DNA of 64,000 bases, from contig NZ_KE650771.1 in NCBI RefSeq assembly GCF_000447295.1, positions 6,065,622 to 6,129,621 on the forward strand, written 5' to 3'. The notes under the pieces were generated by a model. That model did no database searches. It was not told the DNA's origin and saw only the letters and a program-made list of their open reading frames with translations. Source of the stretch: Fischerella sp. PCC 9431. GTDB taxonomy: Bacteria > Cyanobacteriota > Cyanobacteriia > Cyanobacteriales > Nostocaceae. The translations under genes were made by a program, and so were the position numbers. This document shows positions 26,873-34,455 of this stretch, piece by piece (positions within the stretch are counted from its first letter, which is position 1; each line of letters opens with the position of its first letter).

Positions 26873-26976
26873 TTGGGGATTGGGGATTGGGGATCGGGGA
26901 TCGGGGATTGGGGATTAGGGATTGGGGATTGGGGATTGGGGATCGGGGATTGGGGATTAGGGATTGGGGATTGGGG
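26872..26976. repeat. G-rich heptamer tandem repeat (GGGGATT/GGGGATC)
   Basis: About 14 units of GGGGATT with GGGGATC and AGGGATT variants, starting at the stop codon of the cyclase gene. The runs of four G with 3-base spacers could form a G-quadruplex. This is the STRR-type (CCCCART) heptamer of heterocystous cyanobacteria. Confidence 0.9.
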
Positions 26977-27120
26977 AATACGCTTCGGTTAAGAATTTTT
27001 CGTCATAATTTTGGGGTTGTACCAGACGCGTAGACGCTCGTAAGAGCGGCTTCTCGTAAGAGTATTATCGCGTCTTCAATCAAAAATGTGTTGCAATCAC
27101 TAATTGAATTGGTATAAATC

Positions 27121-27360
27121 AAGTTTCTGAGTTTTAAATCAGGTTTCTGAGTTTTAAATCAGGTTTCTGAGTTTTAAATCAGGTTTCTGAGTTTTAAATC
27201 AAGTTTCTGAGTTTTAGATCAGGTTTCTGAGTTTTAGATCAGGTTTCTGAGTTTTAAATCAGGTTTCTGAGTTTTAAATCAGGTTTCTGAGTTTTAAATC
27301 AGGTTTCTGAGTTTTAAATCAGGTTTCTGAGTCGTAAATTAGGCTCAGGAGTCAAAAATC
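27121..27360. repeat. 20-bp satellite array (AGGTTTCTGAGTTTTAAATC)
   Basis: Twelve head-to-tail 20-bp units without spacers. Ten are nearly identical (AA/AG at positions 1-2, A/G at position 17 vary) and the last two are degenerate. It is not a CRISPR array because there are no unique spacers. It lies in the 1.2-kb gap between the cyclase and gabD. Confidence 0.95.
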
Positions 27361-27447
27361 AGGTTTTTTGTGGGTATATTAGGCCTATACTTCGTGAATC
27401 GGCTTTTTGCTTCGCTAAACTCTTGATATCGGAAATAATTTGGGGTA

Positions 27448-27632
27448 AGATACCCAAATTATTTAAGGATGCAGCTGGCGAATGGTGAGTTTGACTCCTC
27501 GTTCGACCACAAATTGAATTGACCAGACGTAGCAATGCTACGTCTGGTTATCTGATGGAATGACGAAAAATCGTTGATGAGAGGTGTCACCTCTGATTCG
27601 CCAGCAGTATTCTTTAAGAAGTCGGGTATCTT
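27448..27632. repeat. MITE-like element with nested inverted repeats
   Basis: A 185-bp element. Ends AAGATACCC and GGGTATCTT are inverted repeats. About 49 bases of each arm pair imperfectly, with a perfect inner CTGGCGAA/TTCGCCAG. In the middle, CCAGACGTAGCA pairs with TGCTACGTCTGG (27522-27547). The short open frame on the minus strand across it is not a gene. Confidence 0.8.
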
Positions 27633-27883
27633 GTGGTTCACAAATAAATCACAAATAAAATTGAATTACTATATTACGCAATAAATATAATTACTTACGT
27701 AATTGTATATTTTATTGCGCTTAGATTGCGAAAAATTAACATTTACCAACCAAATCTTGGTGAAAAGTCTAAAATTTTTATGGTGGCTGAGAGTATGGAC
27801 ACGGGTAAGCATTTAAAATAGACGACTTGTAAAAATGAATTTTGCATTTTGACATGGGCAAAGGGTGAAGACAAAAGGCTTTA

Positions 27884-27921
27884 CCAACCGACAAACACGC
27901 CGTTTTGCGTTGACGGTTGGG
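27884..27921 (+). other. Imperfect hairpin upstream of gabD
   Basis: CCAACCGACAAAC pairs with GTTGACGGTTGG with one mismatch or bulge, about 130 bp before the gabD start. It could be a leader RNA structure or an attenuator; there is no direct evidence of either. Confidence 0.35.
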
Positions 27922-28048
27922 AAAGATCAAAGTTTAAAGGTGAGAAAAAAGTTTGTTTTTATGCTTTTTCTCTTTCTCCTTTATCTCTTACCCTGCTTGT
28001 GCAAGAAGTCGAATGCTGAGTGAAATTATTTTCTATGGGAGGTTGGCT

Positions 28049-29416
28049 ATGCCTATCGCCACAGTTAATCCTGCGACAAAAGAATTGCTCAAAAACTTTG
28101 AAGCGCATAGTGATGCTGAAATTGCTGCCAAATTAGATTTGGCACAACGAGCTTTTGAGCATTACCGTCAGACGAGTTTCTCTGAGCGATCGCGCTGGCT
28201 AGAAAAAGCTGCTTCTATTCTGGAACAAGAAAAAGCAGAGTTTGCCAAGGTAATGACCCTAGAAATGGGCAAAACCTACAAAAGTGCGATCGCTGAAGCC
28301 GAAAAATGTGCTTTGGTTTGTCGTTACTATGCTGAAAACGCTGCCCAGTTTCTAGCTGAAAACTACGTGGAAACCGATGCTAGTAAAAGTTATGTCAAAT
28401 ACCAGCCATTAGGGATAGTTCTCGCCGTCATGCCGTGGAATTTTCCTTTTTGGCAAGTATTTCGTTTTGCAGCACCTGCACTGATGGCAGGTAATGTTGG
28501 TTTACTCAAACATGCATCTAATGTGCCACAATGTGCTTTGGCAATTGAAAAAATCATCAACAGAGCTGGTTTTCCTGAAGGTGTATTTCAAAATTTGTTT
28601 ATACCTGGTGCTAAGATCGGCGACTTGATGAGTGATGACCGCATAAAAGCTGCTACCTTAACAGGTAGCGAACCCGCAGGCATGTCACTTGCTGTTGCAT
28701 CTGGTAAACAAATTAAAAAAACCGTTCTAGAATTGGGTGGCAGTGATCCATTTATTGTGTTAGAAAGTGCTGACTTGGAAGCAGCAGTTGCAGTTGCGAC
28801 TACAGCAAGAATGCTCAATAACGGGCAATCTTGTATTGCTGCGAAACGCTTCATTGTTCAAGAAGCGATCGCAGATCAATTTGAAAAGCTACTGGTAGAA
28901 AAATTCCAAGCGCTCAAAGTAGGCGATCCTATGCAATCAGACACTGATGTCGGGCCTTTGGCAACTCCTGATATTCTCAAAGAATTAGATCAACAAGTGG
29001 AAACTTGTGTCAAAGCGGGAGCAAAAGTTCTGATTGGCGGACAGTCTTTGGCTGATCGTCCTGGTAACTTCTTTCCACCAACAATAATTACAGATCTGTC
29101 TCCAGAAACTGCGATCGCCAAAGAAGAATTTTTTGGCCCAGTAGCTTTAGTATTTCGCGTACCCAATATTGACGCAGCCATTAAATTAGCAAATGCTACA
29201 CCATTCGGTTTAGGTGCAAGTGCTTGGACAACAAATTCCCAAGAACAACACCGTTTGATCAACGAAATCGAAGCAGGTGCAGTATTTATTAATGGCATGG
29301 TGAAGTCCGATCCTCGCCTACCTTTTGGTGGAATTAAACGATCTGGTTATGGCAGAGAATTGGGTATCCAAGGAATACATGAATTCGTCAACATTAAAAC
29401 TGTGTGGGTTAAGTAA
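28049..29416 (+). CDS. gabD: Succinate-semialdehyde dehydrogenase
   Basis: A 455-residue aldehyde dehydrogenase that oxidises succinic semialdehyde to succinate with NAD(P)+. Visible motifs: VMPWNFPFWQ near residues 130-140, LTGSEPAG, the catalytic Glu in LELGGSDPFIV, the catalytic Cys in NNGQSCIAAKRF, and FFGPVA. I chose ATG 28049 over the longer frame from 27953: it has GGGAGG 7 bases upstream and starts with the conserved MPIATVNPAT, while the upstream 32 codons look unlike protein. The TPP-enzyme gene follows 102 bp downstream. Together the two form the cyanobacterial 2-oxoglutarate decarboxylase/SSADH bypass, known from Synechococcus sp. PCC 7002. Confidence 0.92.
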   Translation: MPIATVNPATKELLKNFEAHSDAEIAAKLDLAQRAFEHYRQTSFSERSRWLEKAASILEQEKAEFAKVMTLEMGKTYKSAIAEAEKCALVCRYYAENAAQFLAENYVETDASKSYVKYQPLGIVLAVMPWNFPFWQVFRFAAPALMAGNVGLLKHASNVPQCALAIEKIINRAGFPEGVFQNLFIPGAKIGDLMSDDRIKAATLTGSEPAGMSLAVASGKQIKKTVLELGGSDPFIVLESADLEAAVAVATTARMLNNGQSCIAAKRFIVQEAIADQFEKLLVEKFQALKVGDPMQSDTDVGPLATPDILKELDQQVETCVKAGAKVLIGGQSLADRPGNFFPPTIITDLSPETAIAKEEFFGPVALVFRVPNIDAAIKLANATPFGLGASAWTTNSQEQHRLINEIEAGAVFINGMVKSDPRLPFGGIKRSGYGRELGIQGIHEFVNIKTVWVK

Positions 29417-29449
29417 TTGGGTAATGGGTAATGGGTAATAGGTAATAGG
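29413..29449. repeat. Heptamer repeat (GGGTAAT)
   Basis: Four to five GGGTAAT/AGGTAAT units directly after the gabD stop codon, between the two genes of the 2-oxoglutarate bypass. Confidence 0.8.
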
Positions 29450-29517
29450 GAAGAAAATCACTAATTACCAATCATCAATTAGCAATTACCTAGCATTTTC
29501 GCTAGTGAGGAAGTTCA

Positions 29518-31161
29518 ATGAATACGGCAGAGTTATTAGTAAGGTGCTTAGAAAATGAAGGGGTGCAATATGTTTTTGGACTCCCTGGCGAAGAAAATCT
29601 GCACGTTTTGGAAGCGCTAAAACACTCCTCGATTCAATTTATTACTACTCGTCATGAACAAGGTGCAGCATTCATGGCAGATGTTTACGGACGTCTGACA
29701 GGAAAAGCCGGAGTGTGTCTTTCAACTTTAGGACCAGGGGCTACAAATTTAATGACAGGGGTTGCTGATGCCAACCTCGATGGTGCGCCATTAGTGGCAA
29801 TCACCGGGCAAGTCGGAACAGATAGAATGCACATCGAATCTCATCAATATTTGGATTTGGTGGCAATGTTTGCTCCGGTAACAAAATGGAATAAACAGAT
29901 TGTTCGACCTAGTATTACACCAGAATTGGTACGCAAAGCATTTAAACTGGCACAAAGTGAAAAACCAGGAGCAGTTCATATTGACTTACCAGAAAATATT
30001 GCTGCTATGCCAGTAGAAGGCACACCATTATACAAGCAAAATATTGAAAGAACTTTTGCTTCTTTTGGCAGTATTCGGTCAGCATCAGCCTTAATTTCTC
30101 AGGCAAATAATCCCATAATTTTAGTTGGTAATGGTGCAATTCGCGCTCAAGCGAGCGACGCTGTCACCCAATTTGCTACTCAATTAAATATTCCTGTTGC
30201 TAACACATTCATGGGTAAAGGAATAATTCCCTATACTCATCCTTTAGCATTATGGTCAGTGGGATTACAACAGCGAGATTTTATTAACTGTGGTTTTGAT
30301 AACACAGATTTAGTGATTGCTGTTGGCTATGATCTGATTGAATTTTCACCCAAAAAATGGAATCCCGATAGCAAAATTCCCATTGTTCATATTGCTGCTA
30401 CACCAGCAGAAATTGATAGTAGTTATATTCCCAGTGTAGAAGTTGTAGGCGATATTTCTGATTCTTTGGATGAGATTTTAAAAGTAGCAGACCGCCAGAC
30501 AAAATCCCATCCTTATGCGATCAGTTTAAGATCAAATATTCGTTCTGATTACGAACAATATGCTAATGATGACGGGTTCCCAATTAAACCTCAAAAAATT
30601 ATTTATGACTTGCGTCAGGTAATGGGACCAGAAGATATCGTGATTTCTGATGTCGGCGCTCATAAAATGTGGATTGCCCGCCATTATCATTGTCATAGTC
30701 CCAATACTTGCTTAATTTCCAACGGATTTGCAGCTATGGGAATTGCCATTCCCGGTGCGATCGCAGCTAAACTAGTTCATCCCAATCGTAAAGTTGTAGC
30801 CGCCACAGGCGACGGTGGCTTTATGATGAATTGTCAAGAATTAGAAACTGCTTTGCGGGTTGGCACAGCATTTGTGACTTTGATTTTTAATGATGGTGGT
30901 TATGGCTTAATTGAGTGGAAACAAGAAAATCATTTTGGCAAAGGTAGGTCATCTTTTGTACATTTTGGCAATCCTGATTTTGTCAAATTGGCAGAAAGTA
31001 TGGGCTTAAAAGGTTATCGAGTCGAAGCTGCTACCGATTTAGTTCCTGTCCTCAAAGAAGCTTTAGCCCAAGATGTTCCAGCAGTGATCGATTGTCCTGT
31101 AGACTATCGAGAAAATATTCGCTTTACTCAAAAAGCCGGCGAATTGAATTGTGTGGTTTAA
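29518..31161 (+). CDS. Acetolactate-synthase-like TPP enzyme, probable 2-oxoglutarate decarboxylase
   Basis: A 547-residue thiamine-diphosphate enzyme. The N-terminal domain has GLPGEENLHVLEAL with the Glu that activates TPP and TRHEQGAAFMADVYGRLTGKAGVC. The C-terminal domain has the TPP-binding GDGGFMMNCQELETALR...NDGGYG motif. Homology is to acetolactate synthase large subunits. Its place next to gabD matches the Synechococcus 7002 gene pair in which the acetolactate-synthase-like protein turned out to be a 2-oxoglutarate decarboxylase giving succinic semialdehyde. I infer that function here. A regulatory small subunit (ilvN) is absent. An ilvB or alsS role is the alternative. Confidence 0.88.
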   Translation: MNTAELLVRCLENEGVQYVFGLPGEENLHVLEALKHSSIQFITTRHEQGAAFMADVYGRLTGKAGVCLSTLGPGATNLMTGVADANLDGAPLVAITGQVGTDRMHIESHQYLDLVAMFAPVTKWNKQIVRPSITPELVRKAFKLAQSEKPGAVHIDLPENIAAMPVEGTPLYKQNIERTFASFGSIRSASALISQANNPIILVGNGAIRAQASDAVTQFATQLNIPVANTFMGKGIIPYTHPLALWSVGLQQRDFINCGFDNTDLVIAVGYDLIEFSPKKWNPDSKIPIVHIAATPAEIDSSYIPSVEVVGDISDSLDEILKVADRQTKSHPYAISLRSNIRSDYEQYANDDGFPIKPQKIIYDLRQVMGPEDIVISDVGAHKMWIARHYHCHSPNTCLISNGFAAMGIAIPGAIAAKLVHPNRKVVAATGDGGFMMNCQELETALRVGTAFVTLIFNDGGYGLIEWKQENHFGKGRSSFVHFGNPDFVKLAESMGLKGYRVEAATDLVPVLKEALAQDVPAVIDCPVDYRENIRFTQKAGELNCVV

Positions 31162-31206
31162 AAGCCTAGCAAAAATAAATCACTACTGCCTTAAACAATA
31201 GCTTTC

Positions 31207-31274
31207 CTTGGTGTCTTGGTGTCTTTGTGGTAAAAAATAATATTATTTAACCACCAAGACACTAAGACACCAAG
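31207..31274. repeat. Dispersed palindrome (TTGGTGTCTTGGTGTC family), copy 2
   Basis: Left arm CTTGGTGTCTTGGTGTCTTT and right arm CCACCAAGACACTAAGACAC, with an A/T-rich loop. It lies between convergent gene ends. See copies at 20429 and 38622. Confidence 0.85.
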
Positions 31275-31307
31275 TTAAAGACTATTAGCTGAATGCACAA
31301 AGAAAAA

Positions 31308-32042
31308 CTACTTGACAAAAGTCCACTCTAAAGTCTGTATTGGTGCTGTTTGCAGGGCTTGAGAAAGTTCAGCACTACTAGCAAATTGCAACTGTTCCAC
31401 ATAGCAAGCTTCTACATTCACGGTAAATTCTTTCTCCTGAAAAGGCCAAGGAGTCACAGTTAAATTACCGTCGCTGCGCTCTATGACATCATAACGCTTA
31501 CCGTCTGATAAAGTTGCAATTTCTAAAGCACGTTCGCCTACGGGTATCATGCGGTTACAGAGAATGAGTGAGAGGCGATCGCACCACTGAAAAAATTCAT
31601 AAGTTTTCACAGCATCATCTTTTGTTATTTTTAACTCTTTACGCCATTGTTCTTGATTCTTTAACTGTTCATCTAGAAATTCATCCAATTCCGGTAATTT
31701 ACCGCGATTACCTTCATTTAAAAAGCTCATGTGCATAGAAATCAGCATTGCTACCCAGCGTCCTCGATAGCGGGCGTTGTTTGCTAATTCCCGTATACTT
31801 GCCACATCACTCGGTTTAGTATCTTTCATTAAAGTAAAATCTAGGGGCGCGCCAGCATCAGTAATATGTTTTCCTTCCCATTCTTTTTCCAAATCATCGT
31901 GATGGGAAATTGCTGCAATTGTTTCTAGCCAACGCATGGGACGTTCTTTGATGTTCCAATGTCCCGCAATTTCAGCCGCCAGCAAAGCATGGGCGCGATG
32001 ATAAATAACTTCCCAACCTTTTTGGTGTTGATTCACAATCAT
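31308..32042 (-). CDS. DUF3891 family protein
   Basis: A 244-residue soluble protein matching DUF3891: HQKGWEVIYHRAHALLAAEIAGHWN at the N terminus, ETIAAISHHDDLEKEWEG, GRWVAMLISMHMSFL and FFQWCDRLSLILC. The conserved His/Asp pattern (HRAHALLA, SHHDD, MHMS, WCDRLSL) resembles HD-domain phosphohydrolases, so metal-dependent hydrolase activity is possible but unproven. It is monocistronic and divergent from the sugar-permease gene with only a short gap, so the two may share a promoter region. Confidence 0.85.
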   Translation of the reverse strand: MIVNQHQKGWEVIYHRAHALLAAEIAGHWNIKERPMRWLETIAAISHHDDLEKEWEGKHITDAGAPLDFTLMKDTKPSDVASIRELANNARYRGRWVAMLISMHMSFLNEGNRGKLPELDEFLDEQLKNQEQWRKELKITKDDAVKTYEFFQWCDRLSLILCNRMIPVGERALEIATLSDGKRYDVIERSDGNLTVTPWPFQEKEFTVNVEACYVEQLQFASSAELSQALQTAPIQTLEWTFVK

Positions 32043-32146
32043 GAATCTAACCCTTGATCCTTCGTGTAATATGAGTTTGCTTCCCTATCATGGGTGAGCA
32101 AAGATTGTTCACTCATCTGTCAACAGCACGAATATCAAGTGCCACT

Positions 32147-33037
32147 ATGGATAAATTGACATCAAAAAATTGGATTTTTATTAATCAGCGACTAACACCT
32201 TATTTATTTTTGCTACCTGCTTTGGTAATTCTAGTATTAACTGTTTTTTGGCCGGCGCTACAAGCTTTTTACCTCAGCTTTACCCGTTACGAATACGATT
32301 TAACTCAGACACCTGCATGGATTGGTTTTGCTAATTTCCAGCGTTTGTGGGTTGATCCTGTTTTTTGGCAAACTTTGGTGAATACCCTACTCTATCTTGT
32401 GATTGTTGTGCCGATTTTGGTAATTGCCCCTTTAGGACTGGCAATTTTAGTAAATCAAAAATTGCAAGGAATGCATTGGTTTCGGGCTGCTTATTATACC
32501 CCTGTGGTAATTTCAATGGTAGTGGCAGGAATTGCTTGGCGATGGTTGTATGCAGAAAACGGTTTGCTTAACCAGTTGCTCAAAGGCATTTTACCAGAGG
32601 GAATTCCTTGGTTGACTAGTCCCCGCTTCGCGCTTTTCAGCGTTATGGCTGTGACTATCTGGAAAGGATTAGGCTACTATATGGTAATTTATTTAGCCGG
32701 GTTGCAATCAATACCAAGTGATGTCTACGAAGCCGCAGCTATAGATGGTTCTGATGGCATGAGCAAACACTGGGATATTACAGTGCCGTTGATGAAACCC
32801 TATCTGGCTTTAGTTGGTGTTGTTTCCGCAATTTCTGCAACTAAAGTATTTGAAGAAGTATATATAATGACGCAAGGCGGCCCACGTAATAGTTCAAAAA
32901 CAATTGTCTATTATTTATATGAACAAGCATTTAGTAATTTAGAAATTAGCTATGCTTGTACGATTGGACTAGTACTGTTTTTGATCATTTTAGGGTTGTC
33001 AATTTTGCGATTATCAATTGGTGGTGTTAGTGCTTGA
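32147..33037 (+). CDS. Sugar ABC transporter permease (MalF/UgpA-like)
   Basis: A 296-residue inner-membrane permease with six predicted helices. The EAA loop that docks the ATPase is EAAAIDGSDGMSKHWDITVP near residues 202-221. N terminus LTPYLFLLPALVILVLTVFWPALQAFYLSF and the GFANFQRLW segment are typical of the MalF group. A binding protein, the second permease (MalG-like) and an ATPase are not adjacent, so it probably works with subunits encoded elsewhere. The frame is open from 32090; I prefer ATG 32147 because the extra 19 residues (HLSTARISS...) are not family-like. Confidence 0.9.
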   Translation: MDKLTSKNWIFINQRLTPYLFLLPALVILVLTVFWPALQAFYLSFTRYEYDLTQTPAWIGFANFQRLWVDPVFWQTLVNTLLYLVIVVPILVIAPLGLAILVNQKLQGMHWFRAAYYTPVVISMVVAGIAWRWLYAENGLLNQLLKGILPEGIPWLTSPRFALFSVMAVTIWKGLGYYMVIYLAGLQSIPSDVYEAAAIDGSDGMSKHWDITVPLMKPYLALVGVVSAISATKVFEEVYIMTQGGPRNSSKTIVYYLYEQAFSNLEISYACTIGLVLFLIILGLSILRLSIGGVSA

Positions 33038-33055
33038 TAATTGCTCAACTCCCAG

Positions 33056-33577
33056 TTAACGATTGAGACGACGAAATTCAGCCGGAGTGAAACGCATGGG
33101 TTTTTCTGGGTTCCAAATCCCTAATCCCATGATTCTTGCCCATTGTTGGGCGCGTTCTAGGCGTTGGTCGTATTTATGGTTAGGCGATCGCCCCACAAAC
33201 AACGCCTGACCTTCTTTAACTAACTGTTCATTCAACAGAAGTTTATCTTGCCACACATAAGCCAGAGTCCGCCCAAATTTATCTTGTCCTTCAATATCAA
33301 ACTCCAGCGTTACAGAGTCTCCCTTAATTAGGGCTTGCAAGCGTTCTTTTGCTGTATCTCCCCAAGGACGTTGTTGTAAATCCGGTGCATCGATACCCAA
33401 CAAGCGCACCTGGGAAATTAAATTGGGTTGATTACCCATCCCCAGTACTTCTAAAGATTGTCCACTCACCACCTGTGCAAGTTTGACCTGTACCTGTGCA
33501 TTCTCTAAAGATTTGCTTCGAGGTTGACAACCGACAAGCAAGAGTAACAGGCAAAATAAAATAACAAGTTTTTTCAT
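33056..33577 (-). CDS. Secreted thermonuclease-like lipoprotein (SNase family)
   Basis: A 173-residue protein. It starts with a lipoprotein signal (KKLVILFCLLLLLVGCQ; lipid-modified Cys17). Residues 30-170 match the staphylococcal nuclease fold: VRLLGIDAPDLQQRPWGDTAKERL (metal-binding Asp), DKFGRTLAYVW (catalytic-type Arg) and NEQLVKEGQALFVGR. It should be a calcium-dependent nuclease anchored on the periplasmic side of a membrane. A role in nucleotide scavenging or DNA degradation is inference. Convergent with the permease gene (18 bp between the ends). Confidence 0.9.
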   Translation of the reverse strand: MKKLVILFCLLLLLVGCQPRSKSLENAQVQVKLAQVVSGQSLEVLGMGNQPNLISQVRLLGIDAPDLQQRPWGDTAKERLQALIKGDSVTLEFDIEGQDKFGRTLAYVWQDKLLLNEQLVKEGQALFVGRSPNHKYDQRLERAQQWARIMGLGIWNPEKPMRFTPAEFRRLNR

Positions 33578-33902
33578 TTGTCAATGGTCAATAGATAGAG
33601 AAATCCCAATTTTTTCAAAATACCGTAAAGCAAAGGGTTTAAACCCTTTGCTAATAGCACAAGTCGTCTGAATTGATATCTTGCACCAACCCCGTATCCC
33701 GCCTCAGAATTAATTGGTGAGGCTAATAGCATAAGTCCGTTAAAACGGACTCAAACACTTTCCTAGTCAGATTTATCTGACTTTAGCTATTAGACTGCGA
33801 TTTCAATCGCAGGCGTTTTTTGAACATTTGGGATACTCCCAATTGATATGTCTCCCTTGTCCCCTTACCAATTTTTAATTTTAATTAATAAGTCCCCAAT
33901 CC
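33578..33902. other. Intergenic region occupied by palindromic repeats
   Basis: 325 bp with no gene. It holds a GCAAAGGGTTT hairpin at 33631-33652 and the composite repeat 33676-33850. Confidence 0.7.
33676..33850. repeat. Composite palindrome copy, variant right half
   Basis: Order of modules: ATATCTTGCACCAAC arm, TATCCCGCCTCAGAATTAA, GGCTAATAGC, hairpin AGTCCGTTAAAACGGACT, hairpin AGTCAGATTTATCTGACT, TAGCTATTAG, hairpin GACTGCGATTTCAATCGCAG, then TTTTTTGAACATTTGGGAT. The right end differs from the copy at 51976. Confidence 0.75.
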
Positions 33903-34271
33903 CTACTCCTCGTCTAACGGTAAACCTGCGCGCACTCTCCCCTTACCAAAATATCGCCCAAACTGGAGTTCATAAACTTCATCTTCGTCTTGTGTCTCTA
34001 CTTCTAAGTCAGAACGGGCGTAACTGACGCACAATAATGCATAGCCTTGCTGACGTAGTTCTAGAGATAGTCCCACTGCTTCCGGTTGGTAAATGTCTCC
34101 TTCTAGCACCCTAACAGCACATGTGGTACAAGCACCATTGCGGCAAGAAAAAGGTAGTTCTTTGCCTTGATTTTCACAACTATGCAAGATATAGCGGTCG
34201 TCAGGTACTTCTAAAGTGTGTTTGATGTTTTTGGCGCGATCGTGAACTGTGATTTTATATGTCCGGGACAT
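33903..34271 (-). CDS. [2Fe-2S] plant-type ferredoxin
   Basis: A 122-residue ferredoxin. Cluster ligands are visible in SCRNGACTTC (three Cys) and the fourth in YALLCVSY. It has a C-terminal extension of about 25 residues (DEVYELQFGRYFGKGRVRAG) beyond the usual 97-residue photosynthetic ferredoxin, as in the FdxC2 group with low-redundancy roles in cyanobacteria and chloroplasts. I choose ATG 34271 (MSRTYKITVHD). The frame is open to 34301 but that start adds a Lys-rich stretch. It is cytosolic. The tRNA-Ser gene diverges upstream. Confidence 0.9.
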   Translation of the reverse strand: MSRTYKITVHDRAKNIKHTLEVPDDRYILHSCENQGKELPFSCRNGACTTCAVRVLEGDIYQPEAVGLSLELRQQGYALLCVSYARSDLEVETQDEDEVYELQFGRYFGKGRVRAGLPLDEE

Positions 34272-34352
34272 GTTGGTTTTAAATTTAAGATTTTTGAGCA
34301 ATTTGATTGCACTTTATAGAAGTATATTGTACAATTGCAAATCGTGACCTCT

Positions 34353-34439
34353 GGAGAGATGGCCGAGTGGTTGAAGGCGCAGCACTGGAAATGCTGTTTG
34401 GGGGCAACTTCAACGAGGGTTCGAATCCCTCTCTCTCCG
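34353..34439 (+). tRNA. trnS-GGA: tRNA-Ser (GGA)
   Basis: An 87-base class II tRNA. Acceptor stem GGAGAGA pairs with TCTCTCC, followed by discriminator G. Anticodon stem CAGCA/TGCTG holds loop CTGGAAA with anticodon GGA at 34387-34389. A long variable arm follows, then the T-arm GAGGGTTCGAATCCCTC. The CCA end is not encoded. Confidence 0.97.
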
Positions 34440-34455
34440 TTACTAAATCGTAGTG

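Noticed and set aside
27121-27360. CRISPR-like array
   Set aside because: Units are 20 bp and directly joined; there are no unique spacers and no cas genes.
27459-27641. 60-codon frame over the palindromic element before gabD
   Set aside because: It reads through the element's inverted arms and has no ribosome-binding site.
27953-28048. N-terminal extension of the gabD frame (MFLCFFSFSF...)
   Set aside because: Composition is unlike the family, and ATG 28049 has GGGAGG 7 bases upstream.
29518-31161. Plain acetolactate synthase (ilvB) for branched-chain amino acids
   Set aside because: Adjacency to gabD and absence of ilvN favour 2-oxoglutarate decarboxylase, though sequence alone does not exclude ilvB.
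34353-34439. Integration site at tRNA-Ser
   Set aside because: No integrase and no repeat of the tRNA 3' end was seen within the window.
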